Shown one piece after another: positions 1 to 9,390 of a stretch of 64,000 bases of DNA. The stretch is from Cupriavidus alkaliphilus (GTDB lineage Bacteria; Pseudomonadota; Gammaproteobacteria; Burkholderiales; Burkholderiaceae). The stretch spans positions 434,001 to 498,000 of the forward strand of contig NZ_FMAD01000001.1 of NCBI RefSeq assembly GCF_900094595.1, read 5' to 3'. The translations under genes and the position numbers were made by a program. The notes beneath the pieces are model-generated. The model worked only from the letters and a program-made list of their open reading frames with translations, ran no database searches and was not told the DNA's origin. The number at the start of each line of letters is the position of its first letter. Position 1 is the first letter of the stretch.

Positions 1-729
1 GTAGCCGCGATACTGCAGCTGGCCGCCTGCTGGACTTTTCTGAACCCGACGCCTTACTTCATCCGTCTGGGCGCCGTCGCCCGCAAGCACAAAGCGGGCG
101 TCTGGCAATTGCGGATATATCCTTTCGATCAGGTCAATAAAGCCGAGCGGGTTCTTTTCCGGCGACATCCGCCCCACGTAGCCCACCACCAGCCCGTTTC
201 CGGAGGGCGCCTCGGCCGCAGGCGTCAGCCACTCGGTGTCGATGCCATTCCGAACGATCCGCACCCTTGCGTCCGCCTTTGCCGAGTTTCGTTCCACGAA
301 CCGCTTCATGTGCTCGGTTTCGACGATCACGCCGTCGATGCACTGCTCATAGAGAAAGTGGTTCAGGGTATGGCCGATCTCGTTATACAGCGTATCGACG
401 ATGCGTAGCGACGGATTGCGCTCCTTCCAGTAAGGAAGGTGATGGTAGAGCAGCGGCGCACCGATCTGCAGCACCAGGCCGGTAGCCCGACGTTGCATCT
501 CTCTCCACACAACATCAAGGGCGTCGTGATGCGGCACGGCGCTCAGATCAAGCAATTGCTTGTCGGCGCGAAAATCCTCCATATCGTCCGGTGTGTAGAC
601 GGACGAGGCGTCGGAGCAGAACGCCACCGTTACGTCGAAATTGCGGCGGCGCATCTCCCGTAACACCTGAAGAGACAATGCTCCTTTAACCAGGAACGGA
701 AGAAGGGCCAGGATTCTCGGATTACTCAT
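1..729 (-). CDS. GT4-type glycosyltransferase, 3' end outside window
   Basis: This is the N-terminal 243 residues of a GT-B fold glycosyltransferase that probably adds a sugar to a lipid-linked polysaccharide precursor at the inner membrane. The protein begins MSNPRILALLPFLVKGA. A second Rossmann-like half starts around residue 180 with GLVVGYVGRMSPEKNPLG and continues FVLAGDG, which is typical of the nucleotide-sugar domain of family 4. The C-terminal E-x7-E region lies beyond the window. The ATG at 727-729 overlaps the stop of the upstream methyltransferase by 8 bp, so the two are probably translationally coupled. Base composition is lower in GC than most of the window. Family placement is confident; the sugar and acceptor cannot be read from sequence. 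Confidence 0.85.
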   Translation of the reverse strand, partial: MSNPRILALLPFLVKGALSLQVLREMRRRNFDVTVAFCSDASSVYTPDDMEDFRADKQLLDLSAVPHHDALDVVWREMQRRATGLVLQIGAPLLYHHLPYWKERNPSLRIVDTLYNEIGHTLNHFLYEQCIDGVIVETEHMKRFVERNSAKADARVRIVRNGIDTEWLTPAAEAPSGNGLVVGYVGRMSPEKNPLGFIDLIERIYPQLPDARFVLAGDGAQTDEVRRRVQKSPAGGQLQYRGY

Positions 730-1837
730 CAGTCTTTTTGCTTTCTTCTAATGCTTGCAAGTATCGAGTTTGCTTCGAATGCACATCCTGCAAGTTGTCA
801 AACGAAGCCTTCCAGTTAGCTGCCTGCGTCTTGTACCACTCCGCGTTGGCTGCATCTGTGCAATCCGCATACCAGAGTTGCATCAGGTGCGTAAGCAGTC
901 TGGGGCTGCAGGTTTTCTCGATGAGCGGAGGCAGGGCGAGGATGCGTTCAGGGCTAGGGCGGAACGAGTGGACTACTTGGTAGGCCACGTTCACATTGCT
1001 TTCCTGTTCATTCAGCCCGGACGGGGTGTCCTGCCTCATGCAGCGGAACAGATGTTCGACCCTGGCAAAAACTCCCGGGTCGCTTGCCACGGCACCGATG
1101 TAGGTCGAGCTATAGCCTTTGATGTCTGATTCAAAGCCGGTGAAGGAATAGCCGGGAAAGGTGCCGAGCAGGGTTTCGATACCTCGAACGGTCGGGTAGT
1201 AGATATGCTCATACGACCCTTCCAGCCAATCCTTGTTGTCGCGCGTTTGCGACATCAAGGGAATCTCGAAGATCAACACGCCCTCGGGCTTCAGCGCCTC
1301 CAGACAGGCACGGAAGGCACCGCGCAGATCCAGCACATGCTCGAACGTCGCAATCGAAGTGATCACGTCGAAGTGGCGCCTGAACTCATCGCGCCGCAAG
1401 TCCGCCAGCACATCGTTACCGATGATCGTCACGCCGCCCTGGCGCGCCCGTTCGGCAGCGTGCGCATTGACTTCGATGCCGTAAGTCTCGTAGGCCGCGC
1501 CGAGGCCGCGCAGCATGAAGCCATCGGCACAGCCCACATCCAGGACGCGACCGCCGCCGATCAGTGCCTGCACCAACAGCCTTGCCCATAACAGTGCATG
1601 CTCAGCGGTGAAGGCATAATCGGCGTAGCCAACTTCCAGGTGAGCTGCGCCGCCGTAATAGCCGTCCTGATAAAAGACACTGGTATCCGCAGGCGGGTTC
1701 TCGATCATTCCCATGCCACAACTTGCGCAAAACAGGATTCGCCGGCCGTCGCCACGCATTGCAGTATGAGAATAGTGCCGCTCGGCACATACATTGCATT
1801 CGAAAGCGCCGCTCTGGCGTTCCATACTTTGCGTCAT
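722..1837 (-). CDS. SAM-dependent methyltransferase with N-terminal zinc-finger-like Cys pairs
   Basis: A 371-residue class I methyltransferase, probably modifying a sugar of the polysaccharide made by this cluster. Two Cys pairs, C14/C17 and C37/C40, suggest a small metal-binding domain. The SAM-binding motif RVLDVGCADG is at residues 97-106, followed by an acidic residue in the expected second strand (YGIEVNAHA). The C-terminal third is less typical and ends in a Lys/Glu-rich tail. Such proteins with a CxxC head are frequent in O-antigen clusters, where they methylate sugars. The gene overlaps the upstream GT2 gene by 4 bp and the downstream glycosyltransferase by 8 bp. The substrate is unknown. 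Confidence 0.85.
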   Translation of the reverse strand: MTQSMERQSGAFECNVCAERHYSHTAMRGDGRRILFCASCGMGMIENPPADTSVFYQDGYYGGAAHLEVGYADYAFTAEHALLWARLLVQALIGGGRVLDVGCADGFMLRGLGAAYETYGIEVNAHAAERARQGGVTIIGNDVLADLRRDEFRRHFDVITSIATFEHVLDLRGAFRACLEALKPEGVLIFEIPLMSQTRDNKDWLEGSYEHIYYPTVRGIETLLGTFPGYSFTGFESDIKGYSSTYIGAVASDPGVFARVEHLFRCMRQDTPSGLNEQESNVNVAYQVVHSFRPSPERILALPPLIEKTCSPRLLTHLMQLWYADCTDAANAEWYKTQAANWKASFDNLQDVHSKQTRYLQALEESKKTDE

Positions 1838-3003
1838 CGGTAGCCGTCAAGTTTCCGTAATAGCTCAGGGGCAATCTTGGCGCGCCGCAGCAAGGCTGCG
1901 GCGATTCTCCGTGGGGTGTATCGGGTCCGCCGCATGTGATAGACCCGTTCCCAATGCTCGGCCTGTGCTTGCCAGTAATTCCGCGCATGGATGAACTCGC
2001 CAATATCCCGCTCCAGCTTATTGGCATAGGCGAACCCCGGCGAACCTTCCCGGTATGTAGTAAGCGCACGGCGTCCGGCGCGTACCAGGGCATTGTCCGG
2101 CTCGTCGGACAGCACCTCGCTGCGGAAGGCCGTAAAGTCGGGAAATTCAGGTGTTGCCAGGACAATGCCCAGCAGGCGATAGGCGTGCCTGGGTTCTAAC
2201 TTGCACAACTCCCCGTGTCGCGCTACCCACGCGATGATGCTCTCGACGGTCGGATGAAGGGCGCGCGCTTCGGCCAGCGGGATCAGGTTGCGCATCATGG
2301 CGTAACTGAGTTCAAGGAACTGCCCGAGCGGGTCGGCGTGGGTGACGCCGCGCTTGTGCAGACGCATGAAGGTCAATTGCTGAGGCACGACTGCGAATTT
2401 GCACCCCATGCGTAGGGCGCGCGTCCACAACTCGTAGTCGGGGGCACGTACCATGGCCGCGTCGTCCAGGCCGATACGAAGGTGCGCTTCGCGACGTACC
2501 ATGCTCGATGACCGGCACAGCCAGTTCATGCCAACCCAGTTTTGTACCAGGTTGAGGTTATGAGGCTGATTGATGCCAGCTTCGAGGGAGGGCGCATCGG
2601 GGTGCGGCTTGCCCTCGTGGTCCAGGATCTTGACGTGGGTGCCAATGATGTCGAGGCGAGGATCCTTCTGGACTGCGCGCAGCTGGATTTCTGCCTTGTT
2701 GGGCGCGATCCAGTCATCAGCGTCCAAATTGACCAGCCAAGTTCCGCGGGCCGCTTGCACCGCACGGTTGTAGCTGCCTGCGCCGCCGAGATTGTGTTCG
2801 TTGACAATGAGGCGGATGCGGGGGTCATTGAAGCTGCGGACCACCTCGACCGACCGGTCACGCGAGCAATCATCCACCACCACGATCTCAAAGTCCTGGA
2901 CTGTCTGTTCCAGGATGGAGCGCAGTGTCGTGCCAATGTACTCTTCGTAGTTATATGACAGGACGATATAGGAAAGCAGCGGCTGGCCGTTCATTTCAGG
3001 CAT
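1834..3003 (-). CDS. family 2 glycosyltransferase
   Basis: A 389-residue GT-A fold enzyme transferring a sugar from a nucleotide donor to a growing lipid-linked glycan in the cytoplasm. The N-terminus shows the family 2 pattern: LSYIVLSYNYEEYI near residue 10, VVVDDCSRDRS at 41-51 and the metal-binding NLDADDW at 92-98. The C-terminal 130 residues are basic and not recognisable, possibly a membrane- or acceptor-binding extension. The stop overlaps the methyltransferase start by 4 bp. The start overlaps the end of the upstream aminotransferase by 13 bp, so the block is tightly packed. Donor and linkage are not predictable. Confidence 0.88.
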   Translation of the reverse strand: MPEMNGQPLLSYIVLSYNYEEYIGTTLRSILEQTVQDFEIVVVDDCSRDRSVEVVRSFNDPRIRLIVNEHNLGGAGSYNRAVQAARGTWLVNLDADDWIAPNKAEIQLRAVQKDPRLDIIGTHVKILDHEGKPHPDAPSLEAGINQPHNLNLVQNWVGMNWLCRSSSMVRREAHLRIGLDDAAMVRAPDYELWTRALRMGCKFAVVPQQLTFMRLHKRGVTHADPLGQFLELSYAMMRNLIPLAEARALHPTVESIIAWVARHGELCKLEPRHAYRLLGIVLATPEFPDFTAFRSEVLSDEPDNALVRAGRRALTTYREGSPGFAYANKLERDIGEFIHARNYWQAQAEHWERVYHMRRTRYTPRRIAAALLRRAKIAPELLRKLDGYR

Positions 3004-4091
3004 GCTGTGATCCGGTCGAGGTCGGCGTCGGAAAGGTTGTCATGGAAGGGCAAGCCAATCACGCGGGCGGCCAGCTTGTCGGTGCCGGACAGATCTGCGC
3101 GCGGAACGTCGGCAAATGCCGGATGCCGGTGGCAACCCAATCCCCACCAGCGACGCCATTCGATGCCTGCGGCATCGAGCCGCTCTATGGTGCCAGCGAC
3201 GTCTTGCTCGGGAATCGTCACATTCAGCGTCATGGTCACCCACTTCACGCCAACGCCGCGCTGCAACACGGCTGCCTTGCCCTCGAGACGGTGTCGATAG
3301 GCTTCAGTGAGATCGCGCAGCGCGCGCAGACGCTCCGGCAGGGCGTCCAGTGCAGCCAGGCCCACCGCTGCACTGTATTCCGAAATCCGGTAGTTGCCGC
3401 CGCGGATGCTCGACAGCCGCTCGACACCCATAAAACCGAAACCGGTCATCGCCGTCGTCCGGGCAGTCAGTTCGGTGTCGGCGGTCAGGATGGCGCCACC
3501 CTCGCCGATACCGAGCACCTTGGTGGCATGGAGGCTTACGCAGGCGGGTTGTGCGCCAACGTCGGAAATCGCGGTAACCGCGGCGGCGGCATCGAATACC
3601 ACCGGGATGGCATGTCGTGCCTCGAATGCCGCCCAGGCCTTGAAATCAGGCGGCGCACCGAAGGCGCTCACCACCAGCACGGCCGCCGGCGGCTCGGGCA
3701 CGGTGGCAAGCGCCGCTTCTGCGATTTCAGGCGTAAGGGCGAGACTGTCGGGATCGACTTCAAGCAGATAAGGCGTAAGCCCGGCATTGCAAACGGCATG
3801 GGCGCTTGCAATAAACGTGTAGGAAGGCATCAGGCAATAGCGCCTGCCCGGCGTTGATCGCGAGCGCAATGCAAGTTCGATCGCGGTCGTGCCGTTACTC
3901 GTGATCGTTACTCCTTTCGCACCCGTCAGCGCGCTCAGCCGAGCAACGAATTCACGATACAGTGGGCCATAGTTGCTGTAGCTGCGGTTCTCATCGATAC
4001 GTCGCAGATAGGGCAGCAAGGCTGCGACTTCAGGCAAGTGGGGAACCAGTACTTTGATGGGGGCCTGCGACGCGGGAAGATGATTAGCCAT
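2991..4091 (-). CDS. DegT/DnrJ/EryC1-type sugar aminotransferase
   Basis: A PLP-dependent aminotransferase that would turn a keto-deoxysugar nucleotide into an amino sugar for the polysaccharide. The cofactor lysine is K191 in the motif HATKVLGIGEGG, preceded by a VVFDAAAA segment typical of the PLP-ring aspartate. I chose the ATG at 4091 (MANHLPASQ). An in-frame TTG at 4136 would add a hydrophobic leader untypical of the family, and neither start has a convincing Shine-Dalgarno. The adjacent acyltransferase gene suggests that the new amine is acylated, as in the PglE/PglD or similar pairs (inference). The gene sits in the low-GC part of the cluster. Confidence 0.85.
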   Translation of the reverse strand: MANHLPASQAPIKVLVPHLPEVAALLPYLRRIDENRSYSNYGPLYREFVARLSALTGAKGVTITSNGTTAIELALRSRSTPGRRYCLMPSYTFIASAHAVCNAGLTPYLLEVDPDSLALTPEIAEAALATVPEPPAAVLVVSAFGAPPDFKAWAAFEARHAIPVVFDAAAAVTAISDVGAQPACVSLHATKVLGIGEGGAILTADTELTARTTAMTGFGFMGVERLSSIRGGNYRISEYSAAVGLAALDALPERLRALRDLTEAYRHRLEGKAAVLQRGVGVKWVTMTLNVTIPEQDVAGTIERLDAAGIEWRRWWGLGCHRHPAFADVPRADLSGTDKLAARVIGLPFHDNLSDADLDRITACLK

Positions 4092-4151
4092 GGAAGGAAG
4101 CAAGGAGCTGAACAATGTCAGGAATAACGCGAGCAACGCTCACGTCGGAAT

Positions 4152-4784
4152 TTAAGAAGCTGCCGCCGATGCGGCACGCCGCACAATCGGACGTGCCGGG
4201 ACGCCTACCACGGTGGCGCCGGGATCCACGTCACGGATGACGACGGCGCCTGCGCCGACGATGGCGCCGGCGCCGATCGTGCAGCGAGGTGCCACCACGG
4301 CACCAACGCCGAGATCCGCGCCTTCTTCTACAGTGACCCCGCCAGCCAGGGATACACCGGGCCCCAGGTTGACAAAAGCGCCGATCTTGCAATCGTGCGA
4401 AATCACACAACCAGGATTGATCAAGGCATGCTCGCCGATCTGGACATCCGTGGTCATGCTGGCCGGCCCCAGAAATATTGCTCCTTTTCCGATTTCCACG
4501 TGGTGTCCCTTGGCCACAGCGGGATGCATCAGCGTGGGGAAGTGCCGGGTATGCAACTTGCTGGCAATGCGTGCGCGCGCCTTGCAGTCTCCGACGGCGA
4601 TGACAAAGGAGACATCTTCGCGGGCGAGCCACGGTTCGATGTTGTCGAAGACTGGTACGCCACGGATCGGCTGCGCCGCATAGCCTGGCTCGACGACGAA
4701 TGCTATTACGTTATGTCCGGTGAGCTGCAGCGTCGCAAGCACCTCGCGACCAAGGCCGCCGGCCCCGAAGATCACAATCGACAT
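4152..4784 (-). CDS. PglD/NeuD-family sugar acyltransferase
   Basis: A 210-residue left-handed beta-helix acyltransferase. The N-terminus MSIVIFGAGGLGREVL is the nucleotide-sugar-binding Rossmann head of the NeuD/PglD family. From about residue 90 the sequence turns into hexapeptide repeats of the [LIV]-G-x-x-x-x type (for example IGEHALINPGCVI and VGAVVAPRCTIGAGAIVG). His115 in VISHDCKIGAFVNLGP is a candidate catalytic base. It most likely acetylates or formylates the amino group installed by the DegT-type enzyme just downstream. It is the first gene of the 4784-to-1 leftward block. The acyl donor is not predictable. Confidence 0.85.
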   Translation of the reverse strand: MSIVIFGAGGLGREVLATLQLTGHNVIAFVVEPGYAAQPIRGVPVFDNIEPWLAREDVSFVIAVGDCKARARIASKLHTRHFPTLMHPAVAKGHHVEIGKGAIFLGPASMTTDVQIGEHALINPGCVISHDCKIGAFVNLGPGVSLAGGVTVEEGADLGVGAVVAPRCTIGAGAIVGAGAVVIRDVDPGATVVGVPARPIVRRAASAAAS

Positions 4785-5162
4785 AGCTGTTAGGGCGCCA
4801 TTTGGCAGATTGTTTGGACATCGAAGTATCGCATACTGTCTGACGGGCTCCTGACGTTAACGGCAACCTTCCGGTAATCGACAGAGCATGAGCATGGCGG
4901 CGGTGTCGCCCATGGGAATGCCCACGCATCGGCTCCGGGTGGTGAGCAAACGCTTAACCCGCCATGTTACTGATGCCACGGTCCCCCGCGGCTATATGTG
5001 CGCTTTTGAAACAAAAGAAACTATGAGGAAACAACGTCGAGGTCGAGGGGCTGCCTTGTGTTAGTCGCGGCATTGGTCATCGGATGTGCGGTGATGGCGC
5101 GCCACGGCAAGCACGAAAAGAGCACATGCTGGTATAGAGCTAGACCATCGCTGTTGCGCTGC
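4785..5162 (-). other. 378-bp non-coding gap inside the polysaccharide block
   Basis: No convincing gene is present. Both flanking genes read leftward. The middle (about 5005-5035) is an AT-rich stretch with alternating short A and T runs. It could hold the promoter for the acyltransferase-to-glycosyltransferase block, but I could not match a full -35/-10 pair. Confidence 0.5.
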
Positions 5163-6980
5163 TTACAGCTGACCGACCCCGTTACTTTGCGGTTTGGCTG
5201 ACATGGGAAACTTCCCGGGGCGGCTGCCGCTACCGCTGAAACTGAACAAATATCGCGGCACACCTACATTGTCCGGGCCCAGCAAGATTGGCATTTCCGA
5301 ATCTATCAAAGTGATGTGCGAATACCTGTTAAATATGCTGTCTACCCGGCTTACGGGAAGCGCCGCGAAGCATTGTCGCCACATGGTCAGCGAGGGCACT
5401 GGCGTGACATGTGATGCGGAGCGATAACCGAGCCCGTTCAGCGTGGCGCCGGAAAAACCGTATGCGGCGAGAACGCCGTCATTGGCCTGCGCCTGTCTAG
5501 TGAGCTGCTGCAATATCACGGTATCGGGCACGTTGAATATAGGCCATGCCGATTGCACTGGATTGAACGGGAAGAACATCGTGGCTCCGCCAAATGCCGC
5601 GAGCCCTGAAATGGAAGTCAGCGGCTGCAGACTGCGCACTTTCTGGATGAAGCTGCACAGCAGCACAGCCGGAACCACGTACAAATCGTTCCAGTAGCGC
5701 GGGTGAAAGCCATATCTCGATGCCTTGAACAAGAGCCACGAGGCAATGGTGACGCCAATGAAAATCAGCGCCCGTTTGGTTGACCATGCCAGGCCCGTTA
5801 CCCGCACGACGGCGAGCGCAAACAGGACGAGCAGCAGGCCGGCAGCGAATACCATGCGTTCGGGCTGTACGTGATTCCACAATAGTGGTTTGCCAAGCAC
5901 CGCTGGAACCGGCAGCATCATCCAGCTCGTCACCAGCGCAAGTGCGGCAAACAGGACAGCCACTGGCACCCACTGACGTCTTGCGGCCAGTGCGTTGCGC
6001 AGGTTGCGGTAATCGAGGAAGCACAGGCACAGCACCACGAACCACGTTCCGACGACGCCAATCTCGGAGACGTTCGCGCCGATCAGGGAGTTGTATGACC
6101 GGTCAAAGCTACTGGCGGGAAAGAACTGCGAGAGCCAGCGCTCCACCGGCAGCGCGCCGCCCGAAAAGTTGCGCTGGCCCGGATAGAGCGTCTGCATGGT
6201 CCTTAGCAAATATTCCTTCAGGTAAAGCACCACAGTCGCGGCAGCCAGCAGCGACGTGCCGGCAAGGCTGGCCAGTCGTGCCGGACGCCACCACTCCCTA
6301 CCGTAGCAGAGTAGGAAAACGACCCCGGCGAAGGCCAGAGATATGAATAGCGGCGGATAGAAATTAGTCATCAGCCAGCTTGTCGCCAGCCAATAGAAAA
6401 GAGCTACGCGCACTACGATCGGGGCCTCGATGAAAAGTACGGCCAGCGCGCCGGCAAACAAGGCAATGATCGGCCCTTTCTCATTCCACCAGAATTGTGA
6501 AAATCCGGTGAAATAGAGCGTCAGGGCAAGCAGGTACGATTGTGGTTGCGTGGCTCCGGCAACGCGGAAGAGCTTGCTGTATCCGACGATAAAGACCGCA
6601 AAGATAGCGAACCAATGAAACGAAAAAGCGTACGCTGCATTGACCAGCGGGTACAGCCACATGGTCGGCTTGAATATCAGGCCCCAATCGGCTATCGGCA
6701 TACCATAGTTGATGCGCAGATCCTCCTGGTACAAAGAGGTGGCATTGAACCGTTGCAGGCCATTGCGTACAGTGGCCTGGGTCAGTGGCGTGACGACCGA
6801 CCACTCATCGCTGCGTACCGCGCGCGGCTTGCCAAAGTGCAGCCCCTCGCCCTGGGCGCCGATGCGTTCGAGCACGACACCATACGACGATGGGGACCAG
6901 GTATTCCCGACATAAATCGCGCCGAGCGAAAGCAACACGAACCAGACCAGATATTTGCGGATCAGCGCAAATGGAAGCAT
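5163..6980 (-). CDS. polytopic membrane protein with RSDEW motif (GT-C-like, unknown function)
   Basis: A 605-residue integral membrane protein with roughly 10-12 hydrophobic segments. After the first membrane helix comes an extracytoplasmic loop with KPRAVRSDEWSVVTPLTQA (near residue 50). An RSDEW-type acidic motif in the first loop is seen in large uncharacterised membrane proteins of polysaccharide loci and resembles the loop acidic motif of GT-C glycosyltransferases (family analogy only). The ATG at 6980 lies 20 bp after the flippase stop. The same frame stays open far upstream into the flippase gene, but that part is not membrane-like and is not counted. It may add a modifying sugar on the periplasmic side or act as a polymerase; neither is proven. 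No classical Wzy was recognised in the window. Confidence 0.7.
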   Translation of the reverse strand: MLPFALIRKYLVWFVLLSLGAIYVGNTWSPSSYGVVLERIGAQGEGLHFGKPRAVRSDEWSVVTPLTQATVRNGLQRFNATSLYQEDLRINYGMPIADWGLIFKPTMWLYPLVNAAYAFSFHWFAIFAVFIVGYSKLFRVAGATQPQSYLLALTLYFTGFSQFWWNEKGPIIALFAGALAVLFIEAPIVVRVALFYWLATSWLMTNFYPPLFISLAFAGVVFLLCYGREWWRPARLASLAGTSLLAAATVVLYLKEYLLRTMQTLYPGQRNFSGGALPVERWLSQFFPASSFDRSYNSLIGANVSEIGVVGTWFVVLCLCFLDYRNLRNALAARRQWVPVAVLFAALALVTSWMMLPVPAVLGKPLLWNHVQPERMVFAAGLLLVLFALAVVRVTGLAWSTKRALIFIGVTIASWLLFKASRYGFHPRYWNDLYVVPAVLLCSFIQKVRSLQPLTSISGLAAFGGATMFFPFNPVQSAWPIFNVPDTVILQQLTRQAQANDGVLAAYGFSGATLNGLGYRSASHVTPVPSLTMWRQCFAALPVSRVDSIFNRYSHITLIDSEMPILLGPDNVGVPRYLFSFSGSGSRPGKFPMSAKPQSNGVGQL

Positions 6981-7000
6981 TTTTTGCTTATCGGTAAAGC

Positions 7001-8257
7001 TCAGGCGGAAGAGGTGGCAACTGCCGGTTTCCGTCCGGAGACAAGAATCAAAGCGAGACCGAATATGACGGCGACCGCGTTGCCAACAGCGTATCCCAGG
7101 ATAGCGCCCCTTGTGCCAAGGCTTGGCACGGTAATTAAATTGACAGCCACGGTGGTGGTGAGCACCAGAGCCCATTTCGCCGCCACCCAGCGCGGCTTGC
7201 GCAAGTAAACCGGCAGGAGGCCAAGTCCGACATCCGCAAAAATCAGCGCCGATGCCAGTGCGGCAAGTCGCAGCAGCACAACAGCCTGGGTAAAGGCATG
7301 GCCATAGAGCAGGCCGACGATCCACTCGGCGCAGATTGCGATAAGGCCCGCACCGCAAAGCCCGACTGCCGCCATGCCCACGGTGACGCGAAGCACGTTG
7401 CGACGTGCGGCCGCCCCGGATTTCTGTGCAAACACGTAGATCGGCGCCACTCCAGCCGCCAGGATGGTTGCGATGGTGGTGAAGTTGTCCAGTACTTGCA
7501 TCGTGGCAGCATAGGCTCCAAGCTCGGCAAGCGGCACGACGGGCTTGAGGATCAGTTGATCGGCGCGGCGAGCTGCGACCATCAGCATGAAGCTGATCCA
7601 GAACAGTGCGCCGTCGCGGACCAGCTCGCGCGCCAGCGGTGACTGGTACGACGGAATGGCGCGCGGCGAGCGGTATAAGTAGTACCAGGCCAAAAGCAAC
7701 GCCGCAACCAGTGGCTCGAAGGCAAAGGCGGTCGCGTAGGCCGGAACCGCCTTCACGCCAGCGATGAAGAGCATTGCAATCAATGCTGTTTTGAGCGCAA
7801 GCGCGAATAGATTGAAAACGACATTGGGACGGTTATGCGTACGCGCCTGCATCCATGCGATCACGATGCCGAAGGGTTCGCGCAGCATGATGGCGGTGCC
7901 CAGCAGGATGGCGGGAATCCACGTGTCAGCCGTTTGCTGGGTGAGTGCAAGCCAGGCACACATGAGCGCGTAGCCGGAAATGCCGGCGACGAGCCGGATC
8001 ACGAAAGCATGAGCGACCAGGGTATGCCGATCCTCGGTCGTCGCTGCCGTCACCAGCCGCGGCACCACCACCTCCGCCGAACAAATCAACGGTATCGACG
8101 CCGCAATAAACACCAGCGACTGCGCATACTGGAAATGCGCGAACCCTTCCGTACCCAGCGCCCGTGCCAGCATGGCCACGACGCCGATCCCCACGATCAC
8201 CTGCAGGCCACGGTCGGCCAGCATCCAAAGCAGGTTGCTTGCGACTTTGCGGCGCAT
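7001..8257 (-). CDS. Wzx-type lipid-linked oligosaccharide flippase
   Basis: A 418-residue polysaccharide-transport protein of the MVF/MATE-like superfamily, moving undecaprenyl-linked repeat units across the inner membrane. It begins MRRKVASNLLWMLADRGLQ, the typical basic-then-hydrophobic start of Wzx proteins, and has about 12 hydrophobic segments ending with a short polar tail. I chose the ATG at 8257 because it shares one base with the stop of the upstream glycosyltransferase (TGATG), which signals coupled translation; the frame is open 13 codons further upstream. Its presence says the locus uses the Wzx-dependent export route. Confidence 0.85.
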   Translation of the reverse strand: MRRKVASNLLWMLADRGLQVIVGIGVVAMLARALGTEGFAHFQYAQSLVFIAASIPLICSAEVVVPRLVTAATTEDRHTLVAHAFVIRLVAGISGYALMCAWLALTQQTADTWIPAILLGTAIMLREPFGIVIAWMQARTHNRPNVVFNLFALALKTALIAMLFIAGVKAVPAYATAFAFEPLVAALLLAWYYLYRSPRAIPSYQSPLARELVRDGALFWISFMLMVAARRADQLILKPVVPLAELGAYAATMQVLDNFTTIATILAAGVAPIYVFAQKSGAAARRNVLRVTVGMAAVGLCGAGLIAICAEWIVGLLYGHAFTQAVVLLRLAALASALIFADVGLGLLPVYLRKPRWVAAKWALVLTTTVAVNLITVPSLGTRGAILGYAVGNAVAVIFGLALILVSGRKPAVATSSA

Positions 8258-9390
8258 CAGCGTTGTTTCCTCAGGCTGCGATATTGCGCCAGCCATTGCC
8301 GCGCCACACCGTTCACGTCGAAACGGCCGACAATCCGCTGGCGGCGGCGGTCGCGTTCCGACTCGGTGCCGGGCAGGCTGGCGATGGCGTTGCGCAAGGC
8401 GCTCGCCAGCGCCTGCGGATTGCCGGTGGGGGTCAGCGTAGCGGTGTCTCCCGCCAGTTCAGATACGCCCGCGGCGGCGGTCGCCACGACCGGCAGCCCG
8501 CTGGCCAGCGCTTCGCCCACCGCCAGCGGCATGCCTTCGATGCGCGAAGACAGCACGAAGACATCGGCGGCGCGCAGCAGGTCGGGAATGTCTTTCCTGG
8601 CACCGGCCAGCAGCACGACATGATTCAGCCCGCGCCGGGTAACCTGATGCGCCAGTTCATCGCGCAACGGACCATCGCCGGCGATCATGAGCCGTGCCTT
8701 TGGCAGGTCGCGGCTGACCTCGCCGAATGCCTCGATCAGCATGGCCTGGTCTTTCTCAGGCACCAGCCTGCCGACGTTGAGGACCAGCCGGTCGTCGGGT
8801 CCGAGGCCAAGGTCGCGCCGGGTCCGTTCGCGCGAAGGCGGGTCCGGCTGAAAGCGGCTGGTATCGATGCCGTTCGGCATCACGATCACGCGTCCTTCCG
8901 GCACGGCGCCGCTGGCGACCATCGCCAGGCGGCCGGCGTCGCTGACGTGGGTCGTCATGGCACACCATCGGTCAGTGATGCGGTAGGCGAGGGCGCGCAG
9001 GCGACCGCCTTCGCGCGCGCTGTGGGCGGAGCAGATGACTGGCGGCATGTGGCCGGTCCTGGCCAGCACGCGTGCGAACAGGTTGGCGTGGACCATATGG
9101 GCATGGATGACGTCCGGGCGCCACAGCCGTACCAAGCCCCGCGCCTGGCGCAGCGCCGACAGCATCGACAGCGGCGTTTTGCGCATGGCGAGTTCGGTCA
9201 CGTGGACTTCGGCCGGCAAGTCGATCTCCCGCCCCTGCGTCAGGCTGAGGATGGCGACCTCGTTGCCCAGCGCCAGGAAGGCGCGCGCCAGCGCCGCGAT
9301 CTGCTGCTCCGCGCCGCCCAGCTTGAGGCCTGTGGTGATGACAAGGATGCGCAATGGCGCCGGCGCGGCAGTCTCGTCGACGCTGCCCAT
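8257..9390 (-). CDS. family 4 glycosyltransferase
   Basis: A 377-residue retaining GT-B enzyme. The N-terminal acceptor domain carries LVITTGLKLGGAEQQIAALA (G-G-A-E motif, residues about 17-36). The donor domain carries LNVGRLVPEKDQ and the E-x7-E type segment EGMPLAVGEALASGLPVVA. The ATG at 9390 overlaps the sugar transferase stop by one base (TGATG), so the start is well supported; an upstream in-frame start would run into the previous gene. GC content and codon use here are already like the core chromosome, unlike the genes below about 8 kb. The substrate is unknown. Confidence 0.88.
   Translation of the reverse strand: MGSVDETAAPAPLRILVITTGLKLGGAEQQIAALARAFLALGNEVAILSLTQGREIDLPAEVHVTELAMRKTPLSMLSALRQARGLVRLWRPDVIHAHMVHANLFARVLARTGHMPPVICSAHSAREGGRLRALAYRITDRWCAMTTHVSDAGRLAMVASGAVPEGRVIVMPNGIDTSRFQPDPPSRERTRRDLGLGPDDRLVLNVGRLVPEKDQAMLIEAFGEVSRDLPKARLMIAGDGPLRDELAHQVTRRGLNHVVLLAGARKDIPDLLRAADVFVLSSRIEGMPLAVGEALASGLPVVATAAAGVSELAGDTATLTPTGNPQALASALRNAIASLPGTESERDRRRQRIVGRFDVNGVARQWLAQYRSLRKQR

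Noticed and set aside
6981..7358. N-terminal extension of the RSDEW membrane protein into the flippase gene
   Set aside because: The extension is Arg/Cys-rich, overlaps a good transporter gene, and the ATG at 6980 follows the flippase stop by 20 bp.
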